Assembly: GCF_000348725.1 (NCBI RefSeq)
Contig: NC_020813.1
Coordinates: 2,401,563-2,465,562, forward strand
Direction: 5' to 3'
DNA from: Pseudobdellovibrio exovorus JSS
GTDB lineage: Bacteria; Bdellovibrionota; Bdellovibrionia; Bdellovibrionales; Bdellovibrionaceae
DNA: 64,000 nucleotides
In this document: in pieces, positions 26,899-37,421 of the stretch
Numbering within the stretch: the first letter of the stretch is position 1
Layout of the letters: each line of letters opens with the position of its first letter
Program-made: the position numbers and the translations under genes
The notes under the pieces: generated by a model
The model's database searches: none
The model's input: the letters and a program-made list of their open reading frames with translations, nothing else
What the model was told of the DNA's origin: nothing

Positions 26899-28560
26899 AT
26901 GAATAACACCTCGGTATTTTTTCGATTAGTGGCCGTCGGTTTACTTTCCCTGCTTTCAGGGGTTTTTGTGAATTCCACGGCATTAGCTCAAGGCTCTGAT
27001 GAAATTAAAAATAAGACTCCTTTTCCAGTCCGCTACACCAGCGAAGCCGACCAAAAGATTCTAATCAAAACTCTGGTGCTGGCTCCGGTCTATGACAACG
27101 TCAATGGTGTCTACGCAAAGCCCATCGAAAAACTTTTAACGGATATGCTGAAAAGCGATAAAGTTTGGGGTTATGCCAAGTTCCCTGCTAGCCAGAAAAA
27201 TATCTTTATTGAACAGTTCGATTCTGAACCTGATCGCGTCTTAAATGTACTGAACCAAGCTCAGGCACAGGGGATGCTAACGGCCTTTATCACGAAAGGA
27301 CCGAAAGGGTTAACAGCTCGCTTGAAGTTGTTTACACAGGATCAAGGTTTTTTACTGCTGGAAGAGTCCTTCCAAGATCAAGAGACCTTTGAAGTCTCTG
27401 TACTTCGTGAAAAATTCGCTGAGATGTACCGCGACATCAAAAACAGACTTCCCTATCAAGGTTATGTCTTAAGCCGACGCGGGCTAGATGTGACATTGAA
27501 TGTCGGACAAATCAATGGCGTACAGGTGGGACAAGAGCTGGCTTTAGCTCAGATTATTAAAATCAACCGTCACCCGAAACTAAAATTCATGGTCGGTGTA
27601 GAAAAAGAAATTATCGCCCGTGTGCAAATCACAAAAGTGGATTCGTTCTTGAGCTTCGCACAGATTATTTTTGAAAAAGAAACAGGTGTGGTTGAAGCTG
27701 GCAGCAAGATTTTACCAACTGATTTTGTCTCTTACCCTTTACCGCAGATTAATCGTGATGGCGACGTTATCGGCGATATCCCCTCACATAGAACTCAGCC
27801 CGTAAATCCGGAAGTGACTCCTCCGGTGGAGGCCGCAAAACAAACTTCAAGTACCGCAACTAATAACAGCACAGAACAACAGAAACTGGGTGTGATTACA
27901 GCTCAAGGGGTTTTTTCACAATTGAAAGAGTCAGTGGTGCCTGTAACTGGAAATAGCTTTGAACTTTCAAAGGGATGGACTCCGGGAATTTATTTAGGAG
28001 CACAGCTCTACTATTCAGAAAACCTATTTATTGATTTCAACACACAGTACTTAAATTTCACGACCGAAAATCCTTTGCCCGGATCTTTCGGTAGTAAAAT
28101 TGGCTATAGCTACTTCCGCATAACAGGTGCTTTCGGCTACGACTTTATCTTAGATAATGGACCTATATTAACTGCCGCCGTAGGATTTAGTTCGATTCAA
28201 ACCAAAGTTTCGCAAAGCGCCCCAAGAGCGTTAACCGACACAAATATTGATGCCGCGGCTTTGCAGTTACGGGCCGCTATTCCCGTTAATGAGTTCACAT
28301 TGGGTGCTAAGATGGATTTCAATTTTGCGAAGAAGGTGTCTCAGTCTCCGGTAACATCGGGTGATACTAGCAGTACTATCACCAGCATTGGAGTTTTCGG
28401 AACCTATCCCATCATGCCGGATTTACGTGGGCGAGTGGATCTTTACATGAACAAAATCAACACTGAATTTAGTGGCGGGACTGTGACCAACACGAATCCA
28501 GCTCGCAGCGGAACAATTGAGCTGACAAATCTTCAGGCGGGAATTGAATATACGTTTTAG
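26899..28560 (+). CDS. Exported protein with C-terminal outer-membrane beta-barrel
   Basis: A 553-residue protein. A signal peptide (about residues 1-31, ending ALAQ) precedes an N-terminal alpha/beta domain of about 270 residues, a Pro/Thr/Asn-rich linker (about 290-330), and a barrel domain of about 200 residues with alternating strands ending in LQAGIEYTF, an aromatic C-terminal residue used in barrel insertion. ATG 26899 is chosen because the open frame upstream lacks a signal sequence. Unknown function; possibly a surface sensor or adhesin. Confidence 0.7.
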   Translation: MNNTSVFFRLVAVGLLSLLSGVFVNSTALAQGSDEIKNKTPFPVRYTSEADQKILIKTLVLAPVYDNVNGVYAKPIEKLLTDMLKSDKVWGYAKFPASQKNIFIEQFDSEPDRVLNVLNQAQAQGMLTAFITKGPKGLTARLKLFTQDQGFLLLEESFQDQETFEVSVLREKFAEMYRDIKNRLPYQGYVLSRRGLDVTLNVGQINGVQVGQELALAQIIKINRHPKLKFMVGVEKEIIARVQITKVDSFLSFAQIIFEKETGVVEAGSKILPTDFVSYPLPQINRDGDVIGDIPSHRTQPVNPEVTPPVEAAKQTSSTATNNSTEQQKLGVITAQGVFSQLKESVVPVTGNSFELSKGWTPGIYLGAQLYYSENLFIDFNTQYLNFTTENPLPGSFGSKIGYSYFRITGAFGYDFILDNGPILTAAVGFSSIQTKVSQSAPRALTDTNIDAAALQLRAAIPVNEFTLGAKMDFNFAKKVSQSPVTSGDTSSTITSIGVFGTYPIMPDLRGRVDLYMNKINTEFSGGTVTNTNPARSGTIELTNLQAGIEYTF

Positions 28561-28741
28561 GCTTTTTTGATGAGATTGTGCTTTCTGCCCGATCTTCTGT
28601 GTCGGTCAGATGCAGCATTCGCTGTCCGTTTTTTTCAATTCGGCATCCGGATTTAACACAGCAGACCAATACCCAACTTTCGGCAGAAGAACAGCCTTCA
28701 TACTTTATAGTAGATATATTGGCTGTATGTTGAACCAAAAG

Positions 28742-28777
28742 AAAAGGGCCGATCTTTTCAGATCAGCCCTTTTTTTA
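28742..28777. terminator. Bidirectional terminator between barrel gene and groEL
   Basis: AAAGGGCCGATC pairs with GATCAGCCCTTT (one G-T pair) around a 6-base loop, with a T run after it and an A run before it. It lies between two convergent genes and can serve both. Confidence 0.75.
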
Positions 28778-28823
28778 TTAACTTTTATTGTTAATGATTC
28801 GGTCGATGAATAGGCAAAGCCTA

Positions 28824-30482
<1,659 letters not shown>

Positions 30483-30556
30483 TTAAGAATTAAATTTATA
30501 AAAGTTCAAGCGCAGTCCAGTGTCGCGCGATGCGCTCACCTCCTGCGCGGGGCGCC

Positions 30557-30859
30557 TTATTGAATGATTCCTAAGATGTCTTCTTCTCTCATCATCAAGA
30601 ACTCTTCACCAGATAATTTGATTTCTGTTCCTGCGTATTTAGAGAATAAAACTTTGTCTCCGGCTTTAACTTCAAGAGGCAATACTTTACCATCTTCAGT
30701 TACACGGCCGTTACCAGCAGCTACGATTTCACCACGTTGTGGTTTTTCTTTAGCGCTGTCTGGGATAAATAATCCGCCAGCGGTTTTTTCTTCTTCCGCC
30801 ATTCTGCGAACTAAAATTCTGTCGTGTAATGGGCGTACACCCAACTCTGTTTTTGCCAT
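30557..30859 (-). CDS. groES: Co-chaperonin GroES (Hsp10)
   Basis: A 100-residue co-chaperonin. [12 protein letters not shown] opens the fold, [20 protein letters not shown] is the mobile loop that binds GroEL, and [19 protein letters not shown] lies near the end. ATG 30859 has GGAGGT eight bases ahead; an in-frame ATG five codons upstream is less likely. Confidence 0.97.
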   Translation of the reverse strand: MAKTELGVRPLHDRILVRRMAEEEKTAGGLFIPDSAKEKPQRGEIVAAGNGRVTEDGKVLPLEVKAGDKVLFSKYAGTEIKLSGEEFLMMREEDILGIIQ

Positions 30860-30926
30860 AAAAATGACCTCCATGAAATTCGGGATAGTCTTCGATCCCG
30901 GTTAGTTAATTTAATTTGCTTAACCA

Positions 30927-30954
30927 ATATGGAGTGCCTCAAAAAACTGTCAAG
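30927..30954 (-). promoter_or_regulatory. Sigma32-like heat-shock promoter of groES-groEL
   Basis: On the minus strand, CTTGACA, 13 bases, then CTCCATAT. This is close to the sigma32 consensus CTTGAAA-N13-CCCCATNT, about 70 bases before the groES start. TTGACA could also act as a sigma70 -35 element. No CIRCE inverted repeat is visible. Confidence 0.6.
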
Positions 30955-30996
30955 GTCGAGAGGTATTTAATATTTATATGCACAAATAAGTGGCGC

Positions 30997-31020
30997 AAAA
31001 ATAGGGGGCAAAAACCCCTG
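30997..31020 (-). terminator. Intrinsic terminator after the PhyH pair
   Basis: Read on the minus strand: GGGG, TTTTTG loop, CCCC, then CTATTTTT. It lies about 130 bases after the stop of the downstream PhyH gene and just before the groES promoter. Confidence 0.6.
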
Positions 31021-31099
31021 CCAAAGTGAGAGCTATAATGACGCCCGAGAAAGGCGCAAACCCGTCTTAAAGGCCTCTATATTGACTTTGGCGGGGGTT
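31013..31099. other. Long inverted repeat closing an 87-base segment, possible structured RNA
   Basis: AACCCCTGCCAAAG (31013-31026) can pair with CTTTGGCGGGGGTT (31086-31099), 13 of 14 as Watson-Crick and one as G-T. The segment in between contains smaller complementary stretches such as GCC/GGC. It lies between the groES promoter and the PhyH stop and contains no convincing gene. No RNA family was recognised with confidence. Confidence 0.4.
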
Positions 31100-31151
31100 A
31101 CCTGAAAAAGCTAACTGGGTGACGAACAAGAAGACCTCTGTACTGATTCAA

Positions 31152-31928
31152 CTACAGGTTGCAACTGCCACTGAGATCGCGGCCCCGCATCAGATACAAA
31201 TCCTGCTGAATGCCGTGCTTCTGAAGAACCTGCTCACGATTGGCCTTCAGACTTGTCGGGAAGTACTTGAAATTCAGCAAAATGCGATCTTGGGAGCTTC
31301 GGTTGGGTTCGCTGCCATGAAGAGTGTGAATATCATGCAAACTGAACTGTCCTTGATGTAACGGAACAGGGACTCTTTGGGAGAGGATCTCATCATTGAC
31401 TAAACTATCGGCAAGTCCCTTGTCCGATACGAACATTTTTTTCTGACCATACTCGACACGATAATCGCGCATTTCAGGATTCAAATGAGATGCTGGGATA
31501 TACTCGACACAACCCTGCTCGGGTTGGTCTTCCGTTAAAGCCACTAAGATACTGACCAGACGAATCTCGTTATCAAACATATTGTAGGCTTTCAGATATT
31601 CAGAATCACGATGCCAATCCACATCAGCTTCTGTCTGCGCTTTTTTATAGAATAATGTCGTCGAAAATAATCCGATATCAGGGCCAATGATCTGCTCGAC
31701 AATATCTAAGATTTCTTTGCGACGAGCCCACTCGAGTAAAATCGGATCGTACTGATGGACTCCTGTTAATGAAATAAATTTTGGATTTACTTTTTGATGT
31801 ACCGCAATCACTCGCTGTTTTAAGGCTTCCGTTTCATCGTTAGAAAACAATAAACGTGGCACAGCTAGAAATCCATTTTGCGTGTAGTTTTCCAGCTCAG
31901 CCGCCGTTAACCTACTAGCAGAACTCAT
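31152..31928 (-). CDS. Phytanoyl-CoA dioxygenase (PhyH) family protein, copy 2
   Basis: A 258-residue Fe(II)/2-oxoglutarate oxygenase. VDWHRDSEYL carries the HxD iron ligands, DIHTLHGSEPNRS the distal His, and SQDRILLNFKYFP an Arg of the 2-oxoglutarate site. It starts one base after the preceding paralogue's stop. The frame is open upstream inside that gene, but the family sequence begins at MSSASRLTAAEL. Substrate unknown. Confidence 0.8.
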   Translation of the reverse strand: MSSASRLTAAELENYTQNGFLAVPRLLFSNDETEALKQRVIAVHQKVNPKFISLTGVHQYDPILLEWARRKEILDIVEQIIGPDIGLFSTTLFYKKAQTEADVDWHRDSEYLKAYNMFDNEIRLVSILVALTEDQPEQGCVEYIPASHLNPEMRDYRVEYGQKKMFVSDKGLADSLVNDEILSQRVPVPLHQGQFSLHDIHTLHGSEPNRSSQDRILLNFKYFPTSLKANREQVLQKHGIQQDLYLMRGRDLSGSCNL

Positions 31929-31929
31929 A

Positions 31930-32760
31930 CTACACCTTTGCTTTTCTGTGAGTGAATTCAGTATCACCACCCACACAGGAATAAGCACAGGTATTTCCCA
32001 AATCAGTCCCGCGCACAAGATAACCATTCTGTGCAGAATTGAAATACTGCTGCACTCCATTCGTATCGACTCTTAAATGCGTTGGAAAAAATTTGAAATT
32101 TAATAAAATTCTTTCCTCTGAACTGCTATTCGGTTCACTGCCATGCATGGTATGGATGTCATGGATCGAGCAGTAGCCCTGCGGAATTTCCATATCAATC
32201 ACTTCAGCCGCCAAGTCCACCTCGGAATCCGCGACTCCTGAATAACCCCACTGGTCCCCAAAAAGACAGTTCTGATAAGGATCATCTTTATAGGTACGCG
32301 ATTTTTTAAGATGACTGCCAGCAATGTAGCGCACACAACCATTTGCTTTTGTGCTGGGAGTGATCGCAATCAACATCGAGGCCAAATCTACTTGATCAAA
32401 AAGTTTAAGTTGCTGATAAGAATGGGCATCCGTATGCCATTGCACATATTGATGTGTATTAGGTCGCTTAATAAAGAGGTTCACCGAAATTAATCCGATA
32501 TTCGGGCCGATCAAGCTTTCAATTATGTTTAAAAGCGAATCCTCTTTGGCAAAATTAATGAAAGCTGGATCTGTCACATGCAAAGACGACAAAGTACCCG
32601 ACTCATCGGGCTTCAAATTTTTATCAATGGTCTGATACACCAACTGAGCCAGTTCTTGAAAACGAGCCTTTTCCAAAACAGGTCGACTCGAACAGATCAC
32701 ACCTTTTTGACGAAACAAAGACACCTCTGCCTCGGTCAAAGGAAGCAAATGGGTACCCAT
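31930..32760 (-). CDS. Phytanoyl-CoA dioxygenase (PhyH) family protein, copy 1
   Basis: A 276-residue Fe(II)/2-oxoglutarate oxygenase. VQWHTDAHSY holds the HxD motif, DIHTMHGSEPNSS the second His, and SEERILLNFKFFPTHLR the co-substrate Arg. It is similar along its length to the next gene, so the pair is a tandem duplication. ATG 32760 sits six bases after GAGGTG; a GTG three codons earlier is possible. PhyH-like enzymes hydroxylate lipids, amino acids or secondary metabolites; which applies here is unknown. Confidence 0.8.
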   Translation of the reverse strand: MGTHLLPLTEAEVSLFRQKGVICSSRPVLEKARFQELAQLVYQTIDKNLKPDESGTLSSLHVTDPAFINFAKEDSLLNIIESLIGPNIGLISVNLFIKRPNTHQYVQWHTDAHSYQQLKLFDQVDLASMLIAITPSTKANGCVRYIAGSHLKKSRTYKDDPYQNCLFGDQWGYSGVADSEVDLAAEVIDMEIPQGYCSIHDIHTMHGSEPNSSSEERILLNFKFFPTHLRVDTNGVQQYFNSAQNGYLVRGTDLGNTCAYSCVGGDTEFTHRKAKV

Positions 32761-32769
32761 CAAACTCAC

Positions 32770-33110
32770 CTCTATTTAAAATCTATTTTCAGTGAAAAGT
32801 ACAAAAATGCGTAGAAAAAAATGGGCTCGGTTCATTATGAAGCACATGCTAAAAAGCACATTTCGCAAGCCCAGAAAAGGTCGATGAAACGACGAGCCCA
32901 GACCTTTGGACCTCAGAATAGGTTAGCTTATTTTTTAAACAGAATGTCAGCTCTTAGGTCCTGTTTGGGCAAAAAATGCCTAGATTCTAGTCGCGATTTT
33001 CTCGACTAGCCCAATGTTTAATCAACATAGGAGTCTTTATGTTCTGTAATAGATCCAACGTTAAATACAAAAACCAATACAAAACAAACCAAGTTCAGAG
33101 GGGGACAAGG
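32770..33110. other. Intergenic region upstream of the trypsin gene, with inverted repeats
   Basis: No convincing gene. Two inverted repeats are visible: TGGGCTCG (32822) with CGAGCCCA about 75 bases on, and CTAGTCG with CGACTAG around a 9-base loop near 32986-33008. They may shape the 5' leader of the protease transcript. Confidence 0.4.
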
Positions 33111-33884
33111 ATGTCACAAAAACTATTGGCCATCATTATGACGGCAACATTATCAATCGCAGCTCACGCTGATTTTAACCAACAAGTAGTAGGCGGAGTT
33201 GTAGCGGAAAGAGGGGAATTTCCGTTCCAAGTTTCATTACAACGTACAAATGGTTCACATTTTTGCGGTGGTTCTTTAATTAAGCCTAACTGGGTATTAA
33301 CTGCAGCTCACTGTGTGGGTAACAGCAACATGCAAGTTGTAGCTGGTTTACACGATCAAAAAGATCGCACTGGTACTGAGACTTTTTCTGTAAAAAGAAT
33401 TATTCCTCATCCAAAATATAACCGCAGCACTTTAGCTTACGACTTCGCGTTGATCGAGCTAAATGGTGAATCAACTTTCAGAACTGCTGATTTGAATCAC
33501 AGCGAAATCGAAATTCCTGAAATCGGTCAAGATCCAATCAACGTGATCACAAGCGGCTGGGGCACAACAAAAGAAGGTGCTTACACATTGCCTGATCTAT
33601 TACAAAAAGTTGAAGTTCCACTTGTATCAGCGAAAGAGTGTAATGCGTCCGCTTCCTATAACGGCCGTATCACTGACAGCATGATCTGTGCAGGTCTTCC
33701 ACAAGGTGGTAAAGACGCTTGCCAAGGTGACTCTGGTGGACCACTTTTCACAAAAAGCGCTAGCGGTGATTTCTCATTAGTTGGTGTTGTGAGCTGGGGT
33801 GCTGGTTGCGCTCGTCCAAATAAATTCGGTGTTTACTCAAAAGTAAACGCAGTAATCGACTGGATTGCGACAGAAACTCAATAG
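33111..33884 (+). CDS. Secreted trypsin-like serine protease (S1 family)
   Basis: A 257-residue chymotrypsin-fold protease. A signal peptide (about 1-19, ending AHA) is followed by a short propeptide and VVGGVVAERGEFPFQVSL at the mature N-terminus. The triad is seen in TAAHC (His), YDFALIEL (Asp) and GDSGGP (Ser). CQGD six residues before the Ser gives the S1 Asp, predicting cleavage after Lys/Arg. ATG 33111 follows GGGGACAAGG. In a predator it may digest prey proteins (inference). Confidence 0.93.
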   Translation: MSQKLLAIIMTATLSIAAHADFNQQVVGGVVAERGEFPFQVSLQRTNGSHFCGGSLIKPNWVLTAAHCVGNSNMQVVAGLHDQKDRTGTETFSVKRIIPHPKYNRSTLAYDFALIELNGESTFRTADLNHSEIEIPEIGQDPINVITSGWGTTKEGAYTLPDLLQKVEVPLVSAKECNASASYNGRITDSMICAGLPQGGKDACQGDSGGPLFTKSASGDFSLVGVVSWGAGCARPNKFGVYSKVNAVIDWIATETQ

Positions 33885-33913
33885 TCAAAATTGATCATTT
33901 AATTTGAATAAAT

Positions 33914-33941
33914 AAAAAACCCGAGGTGACTCGGGTTTTTT
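33914..33941 (+). terminator. Rho-independent terminator of the trypsin gene
   Basis: AAAAACCCGAG, GTGA loop, CTCGGGTTTTTT: a strong perfect stem with a T run, 30 bases after the stop codon. Confidence 0.9.
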
Positions 33942-34001
33942 ATTTTATAGATTTTCAGATATGTAACATGTTTTTCAGAAGCTTCAAAAGCCGTCTTACT
34001 G

Positions 34002-34700
34002 TTACGGCAAATCAAATAACAAGAATTCACTTCCCGCTTGCCACTTTAAATGAAGGCGCGAAAGCACACTGGTACTAGCTGCGTCACCAGCCGCTAAACT
34101 GACGTCATTGATTTTCACCACACCTTTGATCACTTGTAACCAGTAAGCGCGTGTCTCGTCGGTGTTCAGAATTCGTTCACCTGCGGTAGGTGATTTAAGG
34201 GCATATAAATCCACGTCTTGATGAATACTCACCGAGCTATCACGTCCTGTATTTGAAGCCACAAGAACCAGTTCCCCATCGGCGAGCTTTGTTGAAAAAT
34301 CTTTTTGCTCGTAGCCAGCGGGATAACCAGCTTTGTCTGGTAAAAGCCAAATCTGCATCAAGTGCGTGGGTTTGTCCTTTAAGTGATTGTACTCCGAGTG
34401 GCGCACACCTGTACCTGCGCTCATACGTTGCACTTCGCCAGGTTTGATCGTTGCAGTATTGCCCATACTGTCTTTGTGCTCAAGCTCACCTTCGATGATG
34501 TAGGTGATAATCTCCATATTTTGATGGGCATGCGGAGGGAACCCGGCTCCACCAGCAATACGGTCTTCGTTAATTACACGTAGAACCGAAAAGCCCATAT
34601 GAGCTGGATCATGATAGTTGGCAAAAGAGAATGTGTGGCGCGCATCAAGCCAACCGTGATTGGCGTGACCGCGCTCTGAAGATCTGCGAATTTTGATCAT
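34002..34700 (-). CDS. Pirin family protein
   Basis: A 232-residue bicupin of the pirin/YhhW type. HGWLDARHTFSFANYHDP and FPPHAHQNMEIITYIIEGELEHKDS are the family's metal-binding N-terminal cupin (HxH and E). MSAGTGVRHSEYNH follows. The C-terminal cupin is shorter. Some members degrade quercetin; many have no known role. 34 bases upstream of a same-strand dps gene. Confidence 0.9.
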   Translation of the reverse strand: MIKIRRSSERGHANHGWLDARHTFSFANYHDPAHMGFSVLRVINEDRIAGGAGFPPHAHQNMEIITYIIEGELEHKDSMGNTATIKPGEVQRMSAGTGVRHSEYNHLKDKPTHLMQIWLLPDKAGYPAGYEQKDFSTKLADGELVLVASNTGRDSSVSIHQDVDLYALKSPTAGERILNTDETRAYWLQVIKGVVKINDVSLAAGDAASTSVLSRLHLKWQAGSEFLLFDLP

Positions 34701-34734
34701 AGTTTATTTTTAGAACGACTTAATTAGTTCAATA

Positions 34735-35205
34735 TTATTTCAACAAGCTTCTTAACATCCATGCTGTTTTTTCATGGATATCTAGGCGCTGAGTCAGAAC
34801 ATCCATCGTCGTTTGATCTTTTGCTTTTTCAGCATCGTCAAAAATTCCGCGGATAGTTTTAATAATTGTTTCGTGACCTTCAATCGCTTCTTCAATCATT
34901 TTGTTCGCTTTAGGAACACTTTTTGATTCTTTGATCGAAGTCAGTTTCACAAACTCAGAGTAAGAACCCGGAGCATAATGCCCTAAAGAACGAATTCTTT
35001 CGGCGATCACGTCCAAGGCGTTCCACATTTCTGTGTACTGTTCCATAAACATTAAGTGCAGTGTACGGAACATCGGACCCTCTACGTTCCAATGAAAATT
35101 ATGTGTTTTAAGATAAAGTGTATATGTATCCGCTAAAAGCGCCGACAATCCGCCAGCTACCGCTTTACGATTAACTTCTGATATTCCAATATCGATTTTT
35201 TTCAT
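34735..35205 (-). CDS. dps: Dps family ferritin-like DNA-protection protein
   Basis: A 156-residue four-helix-bundle protein that oxidises and stores iron and shields [28 protein letters not shown] and [11 protein letters not shown] hold the intersubunit ferroxidase ligands (His, His, Asp/Glu). ATG 35205 has GGAGG close ahead. Together with the pirin gene it looks like a stress-response pair. Confidence 0.93.
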   Translation of the reverse strand: MKKIDIGISEVNRKAVAGGLSALLADTYTLYLKTHNFHWNVEGPMFRTLHLMFMEQYTEMWNALDVIAERIRSLGHYAPGSYSEFVKLTSIKESKSVPKANKMIEEAIEGHETIIKTIRGIFDDAEKAKDQTTMDVLTQRLDIHEKTAWMLRSLLK

Positions 35206-35431
35206 GAGAACCTCCATGTGGTGGTGTTAGTGGCTCTATTATAAGCCATGAAATCCAAGGAAATCATCCTCTTATAGATTTTGTCCATAATGTCATAGGT
35301 CCTGTGATCACCCGCCAATTTAAGGCAAGTGTCTAGTTTTGATACACTCTGAACTCGATTTAAAGGCCACACTGTGTTTTTTATCGCAGCACAGTTCTTG
35401 CTTGGACCACTTGGTGGAATGGAGAACGTTC

Positions 35432-35869
35432 ATGAGAAAAGCCTTTTCAAAAAAACTACTTCTGGCCTTTTTGCTCAGTCCGATACTATTAGGCTCAATA
35501 CTATTAAGCCCTCTGACCTCCCATGCGGGGCACATGGTCAGTTGTGGTGGGTTTCTAGACAACCCCAACACCGAAAGACAGTTTCTTTTTGATTTCTATC
35601 AAGGGGCCACACGCGAGGCGCAGAGCATTTCGATTTCTGTAGGAAAACCTCACCAGTTTGTGGGAACTATCGTCCAAGTTCGACAGACAAAAGTATCCAC
35701 TGGCTTTTTGGCTCATAAAGAAATTCTGAGTGATGCTGAAGGCAAGTTCCGTCTCGAGTGGAGTGCTGGACTCAGAAGCACGGACAGTACTTGGAAACTC
35801 ACAGCTAAATTTCCCGAACTGGGACTGGTTATGGACCAGCAGAACATTGATTGCGTTGGTTATTACTAG
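35432..35869 (+). CDS. Small exported protein, unknown function
   Basis: A 145-residue protein with a signal peptide (MRKAFSKKLLLAFLLSPILL, then about 12 more residues to SHAG) and a beta-rich mature domain. Two Cys (SCGG near the mature N-terminus, DCVGY near the end) could form a disulfide. ATG 35432 is chosen for the signal peptide. It precedes the GspF-like gene by 12 bases. Confidence 0.6.
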   Translation: MRKAFSKKLLLAFLLSPILLGSILLSPLTSHAGHMVSCGGFLDNPNTERQFLFDFYQGATREAQSISISVGKPHQFVGTIVQVRQTKVSTGFLAHKEILSDAEGKFRLEWSAGLRSTDSTWKLTAKFPELGLVMDQQNIDCVGYY

Positions 35870-35881
35870 TACCCTTAACGG

Positions 35882-36859
35882 GTGACCCTGCGAGAACTCA
35901 GCCACTTCTATAATAATATCTCTTTAAGTCTGCACGCAGGTATTTCACTGATTTCATTCTTTGAAAACCTTCGTGCCACGACAAAGGACTCTAGTCAAAA
36001 AAGTAAAATCTCTTTGATTCTGACTCAACTGCGCAAGGGCACAACCTTGCACGAGTCTTTACAACTATCAGGATTTGTTCCCCTTTTCGATTTGCCTGTA
36101 CTTGAAGCCGCCGAAAGATCGGGAAGCATGGTCTCTATCACCAAACTTCTATCGGCGCGATATGACCTCAGTGCCACTACTGATAAAGATATTCGCAGTG
36201 GTTTATATCTTCCCTTTCTTCTGACATCGGCGGCGATCTTTCTGCCCGAGTTTCCCCGCGTGTTCTTAGGCGAACTGACAATGAAAGCCTACTTTATTAA
36301 AAACATGGCCATCGTTGCGGGATTAGCCACAGTCATTTATTTTATACGTGATCTGTTCATGCGCTCTTATTACGACTTCGCTTTAGCGCGTTTTAAACAC
36401 AATCTATTTAAAAAAATTCCTTTCTTAAATTCTTTGATAATGAATGTTGCAAAAGAAAATTTTTGTACATCATTGGAAATTATGCTGGAGTCTGGAATTC
36501 CCATCTTTGATGCCCTGAGATTAGCCGCGAATACCTCTGCTGATCCCGACATAGCTTCAGCTTCGCATCGTATGGTGGGTGAGCTGAAAGCCGGGAAAAC
36601 AATCCCTCAGGCATTTCTAACTGAAAGTATTTTCGGTGTAGATTTACAACGCGCCATCATCACCGGATGGGAAAGCGGAGAACTTCCTGCCACTTTACGC
36701 CAACAGGCCGAAATGCTACGTAAAGATATCGGCCGCTCGATAGCGGTGCTTTCTAAAACAGTGCCAATGATCCTTTATTGGATCAGTATGCTTTATGCCG
36801 CTGGCACCATTTTCAATTTGCATTTAGGAAATATGAAAACCCTTATGCAGATGCTCTGA
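35882..36859 (+). CDS. GspF/PilC-like type II secretion F-domain protein
   Basis: A 325-residue inner-membrane platform protein with two T2SSF domains, about residues 5-115 and 185-305, each with the paired-helix pattern (LHAGISLISFFENLR; LESGIPIFDALRLAA) and hydrophobic segments after each. Start is GTG 35882. No secretion ATPase, pilin or secretin lies beside it. It is isolated from the Tad cluster and, having two domains, resembles GspF/PilC rather than the missing TadC. Confidence 0.8.
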   Translation: MTLRELSHFYNNISLSLHAGISLISFFENLRATTKDSSQKSKISLILTQLRKGTTLHESLQLSGFVPLFDLPVLEAAERSGSMVSITKLLSARYDLSATTDKDIRSGLYLPFLLTSAAIFLPEFPRVFLGELTMKAYFIKNMAIVAGLATVIYFIRDLFMRSYYDFALARFKHNLFKKIPFLNSLIMNVAKENFCTSLEIMLESGIPIFDALRLAANTSADPDIASASHRMVGELKAGKTIPQAFLTESIFGVDLQRAIITGWESGELPATLRQQAEMLRKDIGRSIAVLSKTVPMILYWISMLYAAGTIFNLHLGNMKTLMQML

Positions 36860-36886
36860 CTTAGTTTTTTGGCTTAGTTTTCTGAC

Positions 36887-37414
36887 TTATTTTGTTGATG
36901 TGTCTTGCTTCTTGATTTTGTCCAAAAACTCGAGCTTATCTTCTTTCAAAATAATAAAAAGACCTTTGGATTGAGCTAGCAGTTTTTCACCATGCCACAA
37001 TTCCGCAGCGATAGTGACTTTACGATTTTCTTTTTGCAGGACACGAGCCTTCAAATCAATTTCGACTCCGCAAGGAACCAAATGTAGGAATTCTACCTCG
37101 ATTTTGCCAGCTAGAACTCCCATTCCATTGTGCCATCCGCAAGAGCCCATCATCTCGTCCAACACGGCTGCTTGGCAGCCTCCGTGCACATGACCTGGGG
37201 GACCAGCGGCTTTCTTGCCAAATAGAATTTTTCCATGCAGTTCGCCTGCATTCGGAGACTTTAATAAAACCATCTGGTGCACATCGGGATAAGCATCCAA
37301 TACATAGGAGCCTTCGGCATCACCCGGATAAGGTCTTTCCACCTTCAAGGCCGGATCATAATTCAATTTCTGATTCGCACTGCCTTTTATACTGTCCTTT
37401 ATATTTTGGCTCAT
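36887..37414 (-). CDS. PaaI-type hotdog thioesterase
   Basis: A 175-residue hotdog-fold protein. GPPGHVHGGCQAAVLDEMMG is the catalytic-helix signature, with the general base in HGG/DE, followed by VEFLHLVPCGVEIDL. Probably an acyl-CoA thioesterase. ATG 37414 follows the methyltransferase stop by seven bases; the open frame before it is the other gene's repeat region read out of frame. Confidence 0.82.
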   Translation of the reverse strand: MSQNIKDSIKGSANQKLNYDPALKVERPYPGDAEGSYVLDAYPDVHQMVLLKSPNAGELHGKILFGKKAAGPPGHVHGGCQAAVLDEMMGSCGWHNGMGVLAGKIEVEFLHLVPCGVEIDLKARVLQKENRKVTIAAELWHGEKLLAQSKGLFIILKEDKLEFLDKIKKQDTSTK

Positions 37415-37421
37415 AGATTTA

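Noticed and set aside
28610-28813. 67-codon frame downstream of the barrel gene
   Set aside because: Spans the bidirectional terminator and shows no protein-like features.
30881-30960. CIRCE element before groES
   Set aside because: Looked for the TTAGCACTC/GAGTGCTAA inverted repeat; only an isolated GAGTGC is present.
30960-31110. c-di-GMP (GEMM) riboswitch
   Set aside because: Some motif-like words (GCAAACC, GGGGTTACC) occur, but not in the required order; not supported by eye.
31119-31361. 80-codon plus-strand frame
   Set aside because: Antisense to the end of the PhyH gene with no supporting signal.
32821-33009. 62-codon frame before the trypsin gene
   Set aside because: Composed of inverted-repeat sequence, Arg/Lys-rich without pattern; non-coding leader more likely.
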